Below, piece after piece: positions 25,199 through 37,800 of a stretch of 64,000 nucleotides of DNA. This stretch comes from a virus. The stretch lies in IMG/VR virus record IMGVR_UViG_3300025168_000077, positions 1-64,000 of that record. One strand, written 5' to 3'. The position numbers and the translations under genes are program-made. Numbering within the stretch: the stretch's first letter is position 1; each line of letters starts with the position of its first letter. The notes beneath the pieces were generated by a model that was not told the DNA's origin, did no database searches, and saw only the letters and a program-made list of their open reading frames with translations.

Positions 25199-27777
25199 TG
25201 GCGGTTTTACAGAGCCTTTGGGAAGGTTGGTCGGGTCAAAACCTGTCGTCCCCTCAGCAAGGTCAATCAATCGACAACAGGACCGAGACGCGTCAGCTTT
25301 TGAACGTCATCTTGGACTACATCAACTCGGCTGAAAACACCAACAAAAGAGTTCGATCCAAAGAGCGGATTGCGGGGATCAAAGCGGATCTGAATCGTCA
25401 GCAAGATCTGCTTGACCTGCAAGTTACACTGGCAGGGGTTGAAGGGAAAGCCAATGAGGCCAAGCTTAGGGCTTTGACGAGACTCACTGAGGCATCGCTG
25501 ACGTCTTGGACAAAGTACCTCACTGACACGTCACAGGCTTATTCTCGGGCACTTATGGTGTTTGACAATGAAAGGCGTAAGTTTGACGGCGACCCTGCGA
25601 GAGCGTGGGGAACCGTGTTCGGTGAGATCGGCAAAGACGCTACGATTGCCATGGACCGAACGTCTCCTAAGTTCCAGACTACATTCCTTGAGATGAACCA
25701 GAAGCAGCCCGTCATTGAGATGGACGCTCAAAACAACGTTGTCTTTAAGAATGGCCGCCCCGTAATCATTGCAGCGGGTCTTGGTAATGCAACGCAGCGG
25801 GAGATCATATCAGCGGCAAACGACTATCAGAGCGTCAAGAATGCCACTGGCGCAGCTTTGGACCGCTTCAACGCGATTCAACCTCTCATCGATGAAGCTG
25901 CAAACTCATTGATGGGTAACACTCCAGGGGCAGCTCAAAAGCAGTTTGACGCTGCCATCTTGGCGTTGAAGAAAGCCGACACTGAGGCGGAAGGCGCGAT
26001 TGGTAAGCTGGATGCTGAGTCTCTCCAAGCAGAACTCAACGTCTTAGAGCAGGGCGACGCAGTCTTGCAGGACATTAAGTCTCAAGTTCCCGATTTGCTG
26101 AAGCAGCTTTCAACCGAAGATGGCGGTTGGACTCGAATGGTGACCACCGAAAAGTTTCAGCAATGGGCCGCCGATAGGGGCATTGTTGTTGGTTACAAAG
26201 GTGACAATGGTAACTACATACCTGGCCCTAATGACGAGTTAGCTGTTGCTCGTTGGGCAAATGAGTCGTCTAAAAACCCAGGCAACTATGGGCTTTTGGC
26301 CAACCGGTTTACCGACGAGATTGTCCAGGTCGTGGATGGCCAGGGCAACATTGTGGCAAAGGGGTTCCGTCAACCCGTTCACGCAAACGACCGAGAAGGT
26401 ACTGTTCGCATAATGACGAAGGGCGGTCAGAGCCAAGAGTTTACCAAGCAGCAAATCGGCGATGGTGAAGTACAAGTCTTGATGACGTACCCTGGCGGAG
26501 TGCGTCGTTTGGGATCGCCCATGCGGCGGCTCAAGATGCAAGATGCTTTTGAGTACCTTGAGGCTTATGGGGACACGACGGCCACCCGCGCGTCCGAAGA
26601 AGTAGAGCCTGGCCAATATGCTACCCGTAAGGGGATTGACGGCGAAGAGTACCTGACCAAAGAGCAGTACGACCGGGCTCGGGCTCAATCTGACGTTGAA
26701 GTTGGCCGCATGGTGATCGACCAGGACGAGAAGAAAGCCTACCTTCGATTCGGAGACTCCGTCTTTGATTTCAACTTTGCTGACGGAGCCATCTCTAAAG
26801 TTAACGATGATGCTGTTGTAGAGCGGGTCAAAGGGCTACCTTCGTCCATCGCCGTCAAGGACGACGAAGCGCTGTTGTACAAGGACATCATTGAGGGAGA
26901 CGGCTTTGTCGCTACGCTCGGTAAGATTGGGCGCACGACAAGCGACGAGGAAACAAAGACTTACTTGGATAGCGGTCGACGTAAGTTTCTTACCGGCCAG
27001 GGCGTGGCGCTCACGACTAAACCTCGTGAGTTGATTAGCGGCGCCACTAAAGACGTAATGGGAGTGACTTTTAGGCAAGCGAAGTTGCCGCAGAGACCCG
27101 AGTCTCGTGAAGACGCCACCGTAAAGCCTGGCGACGACCCCCTGGATGACACACCAAAAGAAAGCGGTGCTCCCCCTGTAAGCGCCGTACGCAACAGAAA
27201 AAGTGACTCTGAGTTGATTCGCGACATGCTGAATCGAGAAAGGAGCGACGCAGGCGAACCATCGGCTCCCGCAAATGCAGCTAAAGCCGCGTCGTTTATT
27301 CGCCCAGAGTTAGCCAACTATAAGCGAGACCCGAATGCTCGATTGGATGACGACCCCGATGATGAGTTCAGTCAGTTTGAGAATCGTAAAGAAGCGAAAG
27401 CTGCACGTAGGCAACGTAAAAGGGACAGGCTTAAAGGTAAAGTAGACGAGGCAATGGACGTTCTCACTACACGATCGCAGAGAAGTCAAACCACGGGTAG
27501 ATTCGATCCATCAGATACTGAAGCCATCAAGGCACTCAAAAAGAAACGCAGGGCTGAACGTAAACTTAGTCGAATGGGCGCCCCCGATTCACCCACACCC
27601 GAGAACGCTCAGGGCCAAACAGATTTGAACACTGAGAGTGAAGTGTCAGCTGCTTCGAGTGGCCCTACTAAAATAAAAGTAGATCCCGGTATGAAGGACG
27701 AGTTGGATGCGGCACGCGAAACACGCAAAAGACAAGCTGAAAGAGACGCGGCTAAACGCGGCGAGGACGACGAGTAA
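25198..27777 (+). CDS. Probable internal virion protein, 859 residues
   Basis: Residues 1-320 are helical (RVRSKERIAGIKADLNRQQD, ALTRLTEASLTSWTKYL), the middle is mixed with beta segments, and residues 640-859 are highly charged and probably disordered (EAKAARRQRKRDRLKGKVDE). I see no catalytic motif. It is coupled on both sides by TAATG to the small Ala-rich protein and the PA-repeat protein. By size and place it corresponds to the middle core protein of podoviruses. Confidence 0.5.
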   Translation: MAVLQSLWEGWSGQNLSSPQQGQSIDNRTETRQLLNVILDYINSAENTNKRVRSKERIAGIKADLNRQQDLLDLQVTLAGVEGKANEAKLRALTRLTEASLTSWTKYLTDTSQAYSRALMVFDNERRKFDGDPARAWGTVFGEIGKDATIAMDRTSPKFQTTFLEMNQKQPVIEMDAQNNVVFKNGRPVIIAAGLGNATQREIISAANDYQSVKNATGAALDRFNAIQPLIDEAANSLMGNTPGAAQKQFDAAILALKKADTEAEGAIGKLDAESLQAELNVLEQGDAVLQDIKSQVPDLLKQLSTEDGGWTRMVTTEKFQQWAADRGIVVGYKGDNGNYIPGPNDELAVARWANESSKNPGNYGLLANRFTDEIVQVVDGQGNIVAKGFRQPVHANDREGTVRIMTKGGQSQEFTKQQIGDGEVQVLMTYPGGVRRLGSPMRRLKMQDAFEYLEAYGDTTATRASEEVEPGQYATRKGIDGEEYLTKEQYDRARAQSDVEVGRMVIDQDEKKAYLRFGDSVFDFNFADGAISKVNDDAVVERVKGLPSSIAVKDDEALLYKDIIEGDGFVATLGKIGRTTSDEETKTYLDSGRRKFLTGQGVALTTKPRELISGATKDVMGVTFRQAKLPQRPESREDATVKPGDDPLDDTPKESGAPPVSAVRNRKSDSELIRDMLNRERSDAGEPSAPANAAKAASFIRPELANYKRDPNARLDDDPDDEFSQFENRKEAKAARRQRKRDRLKGKVDEAMDVLTTRSQRSQTTGRFDPSDTEAIKALKKKRRAERKLSRMGAPDSPTPENAQGQTDLNTESEVSAASSGPTKIKVDPGMKDELDAARETRKRQAERDAAKRGEDDE

Positions 27778-28892
27778 TGGTTGATTTTAACGATCCGTTC
27801 GCGCCTGCACCTGCACCTGCACCTGCGCCTGCGCCTGCTGCTGCGCCTAAGCCTAAGCCTGCTGCTGTTCCTGCTGCTGTTGCTGTCGCCCCTACTCCTG
27901 CGCCTTCACCTGCGCCTGCGCCTGCGCCCGCTGCTGTTACTAATAGCCCTTCCGACGACCCCCCACCCGGCCCTGTTGCTGCCACCACCGAAGACGAGGC
28001 GTTTGAGCAAGTAAGGCAAGAGAGATCCAATCGATTTGCTCGTGAGTGGCGGCAAAAAACGGGGCGAAACTGGGTCGAAAGCGAGCAGGGTAGGCGGGGA
28101 ATGAAAGAGTTTCTTGGCGATGAGGTTGAGCCAGTGGCTCCCAAACCTGTTGTACCCAAGATGACGGATGAGCAGAGAGCGGCTTACCAAGAGAAGTTGA
28201 AGCGGAATCGAGGCGCTAAGAAGCAGATACAGGGCAGGCGCGTTGACACACTAACGGGTCAAGTTTTTTCTTCCGATGAAAGGCCCTCAACCCCCCGCCT
28301 TGATGCGGGTTACGGTGGTCTCGGAGAAACTGGTAGGGGTAGACGGCTTCAACCCGCGACACCTTCATCTTTGTTCCCTTCGATAAAAGACAGCCCGGTA
28401 ACAACTCGAACGGGTGAAACCCGAACAAAAGAAGCCGCGCGTAAAAGACTGTTGGACCAGAAAGAAACTTTGCTTGCGTCTCAAAAAGAGCGCTCAATCG
28501 CTTCAGACAAACTTATTAAACAGCTCAGAACGACATCAGCGGAGTTTAAAAAAGTACCCGTCGACGCTCTCCGTAACACAGAGACGGGGGAGTTGGTTCA
28601 GCGGCGTACAGCTGGATCCGAAGACGCGGGAAACTTTCGTCCCATTTTTCAGTTAGGTGGAAGCGTGCAGCCTCTGATACCGAAGTTTATGGAACCTGCG
28701 CTTGGTTACGATCAGACGAAAGGGTTTGACTCTGAGTTCGGTAAAGCTCAAGAGCTGGACCGCAAAGCTCGTGACCTTCAGTCACAACTTGATGCCTCAA
28801 GAAATGAAGAGAGTGACTCTGATAAACGACTCAGAGCAATAAACCAGGCGCTGAAGATTACTGAAACACCGCTACCACCGAAGACAAAGTAA
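27777..28892 (+). CDS. Pro-Ala-repeat virion protein, 371 residues
   Basis: Residues 8-60 are nearly pure Pro-Ala (with KPKP and VAVAP interruptions), encoded by tandem CCTGCA/CCTGCG hexamers. The rest is charged and helical (ARKRLLDQKETLLASQKERS, AQELDRKARDLQSQLDAS). The PA segment would be an extended flexible tether. TAATG overlaps tie it to the genes on both sides. Probably a minor ejection or core protein; no family recognised. Confidence 0.5.
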   Translation: MVDFNDPFAPAPAPAPAPAPAAAPKPKPAAVPAAVAVAPTPAPSPAPAPAPAAVTNSPSDDPPPGPVAATTEDEAFEQVRQERSNRFAREWRQKTGRNWVESEQGRRGMKEFLGDEVEPVAPKPVVPKMTDEQRAAYQEKLKRNRGAKKQIQGRRVDTLTGQVFSSDERPSTPRLDAGYGGLGETGRGRRLQPATPSSLFPSIKDSPVTTRTGETRTKEAARKRLLDQKETLLASQKERSIASDKLIKQLRTTSAEFKKVPVDALRNTETGELVQRRTAGSEDAGNFRPIFQLGGSVQPLIPKFMEPALGYDQTKGFDSEFGKAQELDRKARDLQSQLDASRNEESDSDKRLRAINQALKITETPLPPKTK

Positions 28893-31800
28893 TGGCTGAA
28901 ACAGAAGTTGAATCAACCACCCCTGAAGAGCCTAAGACTGAAACTCCTTCGTCTGATATTCCTTTGGAGTTTTTGAAAAACCCTGATCCAAAAGCTGTGG
29001 ATGCTTTTGTTAAATCAAAAAAGAAGCTGACAGACGACATCGATGTAGACGACTTTGTTTACGAACTTGACAGCCAAGTCAAGCAGCTAGGTGAAGACAA
29101 GACTCGACTTGACACAGCCGTGCAAGAAGCCATCAATCGCTACAGTACTGCTCGCGGGATGGACAGCGCTGACTTTGAGCAGCAGATGTTCAAGCAAGAT
29201 GTCAATCCTCTGGTCATGGCAAGCGATCTTTCCCAGGGTAAGCAGCGGGTTGATGTCATTGAAGGCATCAAGTCTCGGACACTGGCGGGCCTGACCAAAG
29301 AAGAACGAAAGCGAGACGTTCGTAAGTCATCTATTCTCGACATTGCACGGCAACGGGGCAAAGCCAAGATAGGCCGCACGATTGAAGAGACGGGCGAGAT
29401 GGCGGTCGAGTTGATGTTTGATGACGACCAAGCTCGATTCGATGAAACAAAAGACGCAGGTTTGTTCGGTACGTCTCTTGAGGGCGCGGATAGGCCGAAG
29501 ATTATCCCCAAGAAGGGGGACATTGCATACCAAGAGTTCAGTCAAATCAACGAGATGATGGAGAGACTTGCGGCTGAGGGTGACGAGAACACTCGCAAGA
29601 TGGTTGAGCTTCGTGACAAGTACAAAGACGCTGAGCAAGGAGCCAGTGACTACGTAGAGAAAAGAATCGACTCGATCCTGAGGGCCCGTGGCATTTTTCG
29701 TCCCCGCGCACTCGGAGGAAACGAAGCTGACGAGTTTATAAAGCAGGGTCGGCAAGATGAGCTGACTCAACTAAACAAGAAAGCAGAAAGGTACGATACT
29801 GCCAGGTCTTTGGCAACCAAGCAGGCCATCAAAGAAATCGCAACGTGGAAGACGCTGGGGTTGTGGACGGCGCCTTCTTTCTACCGGTACTCAGATGTTG
29901 ACTTCAACGATCCCAATAAGGAGGTGTCTTTCAGTGAGGCACTCTCCCCTACGGTTGAGATCGTCGGACTTGATCGAAATGGAAAGCCTGTTCTGCGCGG
30001 CCAGGGAGCGATGCAGTGGGGCTTTGAAATCAATGACTTCATCCAGTCAGCACTTGTGGGCGCTTTCAACGAGGATCACGCGGACTTGGGTCAGCGAATG
30101 CTCAAGGGTATTGCTAAACGCAGAAACTTCTTTGAGCTGGCGTTGGATTCCGAAGCAGCGAAAACAAACACGGGGGCAAAGATTGCTTTGGGTGGAGCGG
30201 GGTTTTTGGCGGCTGTTCTGATACCCGACCTTACGTTTGGCGCGGCCTCGGTGGGAAAGGCCAGTAAGCTGAAGCTCGGTAAGTTTATCAAAAAGGGCAA
30301 GCTGCTCGACATCGCAAACCAGCACGAAGAAGCTGCGGTGATGTTTGCTAAGGCGCTACAGAGCGGTGACCGAGAGCAGATGCGCATAGCCGGTCAACTG
30401 GGTGCGTCTCTTCGTGGTCGATTTAAGGTCGTAATGGACCGGGTGGATCAGTCTGACTTTGACGCAGCTCGTCGATTGGCTCGAAACAACCCAGACATCT
30501 TGGGGAGCAAGGGTAGAGAGCTTGCTGACAAACTGCCGGGTCGACTCGGCGACGAAAAGATGAACCTTCACCCTTCCATGCGTAGACGCCTAGCACGAGA
30601 AGGTGGCGGAGAGACGGTAACAGACTTAGCCGAAACGGGTATGAAAGAAGCGGGGGAGGAGCTTTCTAGCGCTTTACCGCGCCGTGTGGATTTGGGTCCA
30701 CAAGGTCCGCAAAGAGCTGGGGGTATTGGGTACGACGAAGTTTACAAGTTTGACGACCTGCTTGATGAAGTCGACAAGATGCGTGCCCTTGTGGATGCTC
30801 AAGACGGATCGATCTATTCTCGGTTCATACGCGACCGCGTGATGGGTGGCGGCACGGGGCCGTATAGTCGATTGTTTAAGCTCACCAACGAAGCGGCTGA
30901 AATCGTGGGTGAAGAAAGCGCCGGGCAGTTGATTAAAGCTTTCAAAGACTTCGACTTGATGGGTCGTGACCGCGACGCCTACATTATAAAGACGGGCAAG
31001 CTGATAAGGTCCACGCTTAAGGGCAAGGGCAAGAAAGCAGATGAACTACTTGAGAAGTTTATCGAGCCTCAAGAAGGCGATCGGTTTGGGGCGTTTGGTC
31101 AGCTTACGAAAGCGGCACAAGACGCCATAAAAGAAGCGGGTGACTTTGATGAGATGGGTAAGCTCATTGATCGCGCGGAAGAAGCCATCAACACCAACAT
31201 TGAATCTCGTGCCATCGCGCACGCGTTCGACCGGTCTTTGATTCACGGGGAGTTGGGCTCAAAGAGTTCTCCGATCATTGTTGACTCAGTGGCTAAGGTC
31301 AAAGAAATCAAAGAGCTGTCTGATGAAGGCATTGCCTTTATGGACCAAGCCATCGACCTGTTCAAAGTCTCTAAAGACGAAGCGATTGAAGCATCTCGTA
31401 TCTTTGACTTAGCCTCAGTTCGATGGGCGAATAAGACGGGCCGGGATCCTTCTGAGTGGTGGAGTACTCGTCTCAAAGGTCTCAAGACTAAAGACGACTT
31501 CATGAAGCAGTTCGGAATCACCGACTCGGAAAGTGTGTTTTCTAGCGTCTATCACCCGGCTTACCAGGCACAAGCAGCGCTGCCTGCTGGTTACAGACTT
31601 GTAGGTGTAGGTAAGACAGCAGCCAGGCTTGTCGGCAACCCAAGTGCGGTACGCCGCGATCTCATTAACTGGCTGACTAAAAACTACCCTGAAGTAAACT
31701 TAGGCGATCGCCCCTTCGGCAACGCAGACGTAAGAGTTACCATCGATGATGATGTCATCATCCCTCTTACTGAAGGACCGCTTAGACCCGCCCCAGATAA

Positions 31801-34800
31801 AGAGGTAATTTTTCGTCTACTAAACACAAACTCTAACGCTTCGTTAATTGAAAGAGTGGGTGAAGGTTTATTCAGACAAAAAAGTTACGGGTACAAAAAG
31901 GGATCTCACGGGATATACGAGTTTAATCCAGATGTATTGTCAGATTTTATTGAGGGGGAAGATGCAGCCTTTTTGTCTGGGTTCTTTGATGAGCTACGAG
32001 AAGCTGGACTCTTGGTACAAGAGCCAAGTAGCTGGAAGATAATCGACGAAGCTACCGGTGAGGCTATCTCTGAGGGAGGCGGTCTATCAAGTGTGACGGG
32101 CACCGCGCTTCAAAAGTTAGTCGATGATGGCGTCATCGTACGCTCAGCTGAAGACATAGAGATTGGTCACGCGCTCCAAGTAGGTCCTATCCGCTTTGGT
32201 ATGGACGCCGACTCAGTCGATCAGGCTATTGGCGGCTACAACTTTGAGTATGGTGCGGGTTGGATTGATGGTGTTTCTTTCTTCCGATCGGAGGGAAAGA
32301 AGACGTCAGTACCGTTCACGGATGATGAGTTTAGGGTACTTTCTTTAGGCAAGTTCACCCAGTTTACGCATAACCACCCGAACTACTCTTGGTTTTCAGG
32401 CGGCACAGGTGACTTAGGGTTTATGCCGTACAACAACCTCAACGAGATGCGTGTTGTTTGGCCTGACGGAACGGTGATTAAAATCGAAGCCCCTGACGGC
32501 TGGGGCGAGTTAGCTATCAATACCAAGCTCAACATGACCGACGATTTAGTTGACAGCTTAGACCAGTCTGGTAGAATAAGAAACGCTAGTTTTGAAAAAA
32601 CCGGGCCTTGGAAGCGACACATCGGTAGTTTTGTACTCGGACCCTCAAAAAGGAAAGCAAACAGTGCCAGAATCCAAGCAGCCAAAGACAAAACAAGTTT
32701 CACAGATCGAGACTGGGCAGTCGTCTACACCGAAGAAGCCAACCGACGACTTATCGAGCTTGCCGCCCGAGAAGATTATGGAGTTACTCTACGAATCAGC
32801 GTACGACAGCCAGAAGAAAGTCGTAAACTTGGACTCAGTCGGTCCCGACCTTCCACCGAGCGACTTACCTCGGCATTAGCCCGTGACCAAATAGACATAA
32901 CAGGTGAAGGCGCAGAGGTATTCTTCCAGGGCGTTCAGCGTCAACCGGGTGCAGAGTTTAAAGAACTTAGTGACGGTCTAATCGAGCTTACTACCCAGGC
33001 TGTTCGCGATGCTGGTGGCGATGGCCTTACCTTTAAGATTGCGGATGACGTTCTTTCCATTGACGCTGTCAGCATTCCTTTGGAGCTAAGAGGACGCGGT
33101 ATTGGCTCTGACCTTTATCGGAACGCCTTGGAGTTTGCGCGCACTAGAGGCATTGGTTTTGCCAGCGACGTATCTCCTAGCCGAGAAGCTGTTGCTGTTT
33201 ATGAGCGTTTGATTTCCGAGGGCGTCCCGCTTACCCGCAAGATTGTTCGCGCTGCGGATGGTGTGATGGTTCGTCAGTACGTAGCTGACGCAGGCGATCT
33301 TCGACGAGTAAGCAGACCTGCAACTGATGCATCTGATTTCCTGTCTCCAGTCCAGGCTCGGGAGCGCCTTGACGCGGTTAGCGACACCCCACAGTTTAAA
33401 CAGTGGTTTGGTGATTCAAAAGCCGTTCATAGTGATCCAGCTTTTGCAGGGGAGCCGCTGATAGTTTTCCACGGTACCGATCGTACGTTTGATTCTTTCG
33501 ATTTTAGTCGAACAGGAAACATGGGAAACTACTTGGGCAAGGGTGCCTATTTTACGACGGATCAAGATACGGCTAAGCGGTTTGCGAAGGCCTCGGCAGA
33601 CGAGTTTTTGCCTGACCTCGGCAAGCCTTTTGAACCCGCCAACAACGTCATTTTAAACAGTGTCTTAAGTGTCCGTAACCCATTTGAGTGGCCTGGCGGT
33701 AAGCTTGGCGATGCGGGGACGCTCAGTGGTTTTATGAGCGGAAAGGGATTGTTACCGGACGAAATCTCAAAAGACGTTTTGGCTAAGCTAAAGATGGGCC
33801 CTAATGGGACTTACAAACAGTATGAAACTCGACTGTTTAATAGTCCAGATGGAAACTGGTATGACGCTGAGCGTAACCTCTATGAAGCTGTGCAAGACGT
33901 ACTAAAAGAGAAGGGCTACGACGGAGTCAAGAGAGTGGATCCAGAAACCGGCTCTATAGAGTGGGTTGTGTTTGAGCCGACTCAGATCAAGTTGGTGGAA
34001 AACATTGGTACCTTTGACCCGACCGATCCTCGAATGATGTACCAGACAAGTTTAGAGGGTGCGGCTAAGGGTGCTACTGAGTTCTTGGAAGATGGTAAGG
34101 CCATTATCTACGCGCTTGAGCAGCCTGACTTCACCACACTTGTTCATGAGATGGGCCACATCTTGCGTCGTGACCTCGGTGTAGACGACTTCGAGAAAGT
34201 TGGTGGGTGGGTTCAGTCTTTGGGAGCCAACGTCCAAATGCGTGCAGGTCGCTTTATCGGAGACCCCGAAGAAGTGCGTAAGGCGGAAGAGTTCTTTGCC
34301 GAGGCATTTGAGCAGTACATTAAAAATGGCGAACCTCCCGTCGAGGAGCTGAGAACCGCGTTTGAGAGAATGGCTGACTTTATGACGCAGGCAGTTCAGT
34401 ACTTGCTGCCCAACGCTAAAGTGACCCCTGAAATGAAACAAGTCTTCGATGACCTGTTGATCAACGCTAAACCAGACGAGTCTTTGCTGCCTCGTGTTGC
34501 CCGCATGGTCAAAGAAACCATTCTGGGAGGTGCATCTGGTGCAGAGTTTGACACCGTCAAAGCCATCTCGGACGAGGCTCTAAGACTGGGTATTGACAAT
34601 GCTGATTACGACACGTTGATCAAGCAGCTCGAAGACACAGGTAAGATTAAACTGGACGGTAAGATCTTTGCGGATCGATACCAGTCAGCGGAAGAAGGTG
34701 TGTCTGCGGGTATGGACGAGTTCTCTTCGGCTGAGCTTGCCCAGCTTCGTAAGAACATGCAGGCTGAAATAGAGACGGCTCGGATCTCAAAGATGGAAGT

Positions 34801-37800
34801 GGGTACTTCAGCGGCAACAAGCTCGTTTTCTCAGGCGATCAAAGAGAAAAACCCATCAGACACAATCGATCAGCTGCTTAGTGGAGATGGTGGGGCGGCT
34901 CGCCTGGGGGCCATCGTCAAGTCTTCGTTCATTGGCGGCAACGTCACTAAAGATAAAGGTCTGTCCAACCTCCCACCGACTGTACGGCAGCGTATTGAAA
35001 CAGCCACTCGTCAAGTAAAACAAGGCACCGCCGAGGGTATTCGATTGGTTGGTGAGGCTACTAACGAAGCCGGAAGAAAGAACCTGGTTGACTTCTTGAC
35101 GGGAGAAAACGTCGCGTATTTGAAGGGAGGCCGAACCGTACTTACGTCAGGTCACAACTCTGTTGCAAGTGTGATGAGTGGTGTCCGCAAGTACATTCAG
35201 TCTGAGTTGGATCGGGGCGACAACATGAAAGATTTGGAGGGCTTAGCCAACCACATCGGAGACGGGGGTAAACTCGAATCGTACAGTTTTGGTACTGTTC
35301 TTGACGACGTGGGAAAACCGTTTTCAAAAGGTGCGGGCGAGCTGGCTTGGGAAGCCATGTTTATGTCTAAGAGCGCTCCCAAGTTCTTACAGAACCTGCT
35401 TGAGTCAGTGGCCCCGGTCACAAAAAGTGGGGCTAATGCCCGGCCTAAGGATTGGGCTGACTTTACTGAGATCGTAATGTACTACTCAGGTGCCTCAAAA
35501 CGAGGCGGTCAAAAGTTTGCAGGCGACGATAAGGTACTTGTTGACTCTTTGATGAAAGAAATCGAGGAGTTGTACGACAAGCCATCTTCAATGCGAGTAG
35601 CTGTTCTGTTCTCTACTTTTGGTCATGCCGAACGAGCCCGCATGCTTTGGTCTGAGTTGGGGTTGGCGGTTGACAAGAAGGCGTTTGGGCATTTGACGCG
35701 CTGGCTAAACGGGGAAGACATCCCCGCTGAGAGTGTGCCTGCTGTTAAAAAGCTGGTGGCTCGGTTTGGTCTGAGGACATCTTTCGTCGAAGAGAAACTT
35801 CTCGACACGACTTTTTATGTGCCTGCGGCTGCGCGAAGCCGTCTTAGTGATGCCCTTATGCGAGGGCTGGACCCTGACCTTAAAAAGCAAATGGGCGGAA
35901 AAGGGGGCATCCTTAAATCAGAGAATGACATAGCCGGAGTTAGCGGCGCTCTTTTGAGGTACAACAAACTTCGTATGACTCGCGGTGGGGTTGCGTTGAG
36001 GCAGCGCTACTTCTTGATGAACACCATCGACCACTTTGCTCAGATGTTGATGATCAACGGGTTGGGTCCTGCGGTCGGTTCGACACTTCGAGTTATCACT
36101 CAAGATGTGCTGGTGCTTCCTGGTGTAGCTAGAACAATCGACACGCTTTCCAGAACAGGCGCGATTTCACCTGAAGCAGCTGAGAAAGTCCGTAAGGGTC
36201 TTCAGAAGGGAGGCGACAAGCTCGCTAAGTGGTTCTCCGGGGCGAAGTACAACATCAACATCAACCCCATCTTGGAGGGTGACACAGGGTTCGTTACTTT
36301 GGGCGGAAACGTTTACACGAATAAAGAGCTTCGTGACATCGCCGTCGAGGAAGGAATCTTTGCAAGCTTTGACACAACTCAGTTGAGCAACTCAGTTCAA
36401 CGAGCTGGCCGCACGATGATAAATGATCGTGGTCAAGAGTTGAGTAAGCTGGGTAAGGGTAAAAGTGTCGCATCTCATTACGCGTCTCAAACAAGCGACT
36501 TTCTGACTCAGGTTGTAGCGGACACATCCGAGGCGTGGGGAGAACGTGAGCGCCTGGGAGCCATGATTTCTTTGATGGAAACGGGCATGGCACCTCGAAC
36601 TGCGGCACGTTTAACCATTGACGCTCTCTACGACTACGCGGGTAGTATGAGTAAGATGGACAGGGCTTGGTTTGTCAGCTTGGCTCTACCTTTCTGGGCG
36701 TTCCAAAAGAATGCAAACCGTCAGTTTCTCGACACTTTGTTCAGCCCCTCGGGCGTTTACCGGATGGGAGTGATCCGCAGAGGGACAGAGCGAAGCGCCG
36801 ATGCGTTGACTGAAATCATGTGGTCTTCAGTGTCAGACGAATACGGTGTCGATCAACGAGCCATGGAAGAGAACGCGCCTGAGTTGTACCAAGATTACAT
36901 GTTCTTGAAAAAGCAAATTGAGGATGGCTACAAAGGTAACGTCCCCGAGGACGTAAGAATCGGCATGAACCAATGGCTCAGGGGAGAATCTTCATCTCTT
37001 GTAGACGGCGGGCTGTACGAGCCAACTATGGCGGCTGCGCCCGATGAGATGTCTCTTGGGGGCATACCTAAACGTTACGCTGATTTTGTTCGACCCCTAC
37101 CCTCTCGTTCTTCAAGAGCCCACTACATGAGGGACAGAGCCGGTGTGTTGGTTCCTTTTTCCCTTAAAGAAAAAGCTACTCGCGAGTACTACAACGCAAT
37201 CCGAAACAGTAAGAAAGATCACGGATACGCTGAAGTGTTCTTTCCTGACTCTACAATCAACGCCGGAATGCGCCACATGTCTAACATGGCCGCTTTCTAC
37301 ATATTGGCGGGTACCAAGGGCTTAAATCTACTGACTGACTTTGACGAAGGTCTGAGTGAAGTGACTCTGCGAGAGCAACTGTTTCGGGTTGCGGATCTTG
37401 AAAGAGCCCCTCTCATTGGAGACACCGCCAAGGCTATTACAGGCATCGACGGCTACCCTCGAAGAGTACACCCATTCTTGAAAGACATTTTCGAGAACAC
37501 GTTTGCGGGCGCTGACATGCTCCAGTTTGAAGCGAAAGATGACATCTACAGCCCGATTGATATGAGGGAAGGTGTCGAGTACCAAGAGAAGCGGGCTTAC
37601 ATGTTTCCCGGTGCGTTTTCGATTGCTTTCGAGAACACCCTGGGCGAACTCAACAACTTGCTGTACGACATGGATCCGGCTCTCAGCCTAGTAGGAGGAG
37701 AAGGTCGCGGTAGGACGAGTCCCGCAGAGAGAGCCGCTCAGGTTAGGCTTCTTCAGTGGGCACGAAGTATTGTCGGGGCTCAGATTGTAGAATCTTCCCC

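Noticed and set aside
27781-28014. Leu/Arg repeat frame in the Pro-Ala gene
   Set aside because: It is an out-of-frame reading of the hexamer repeats.
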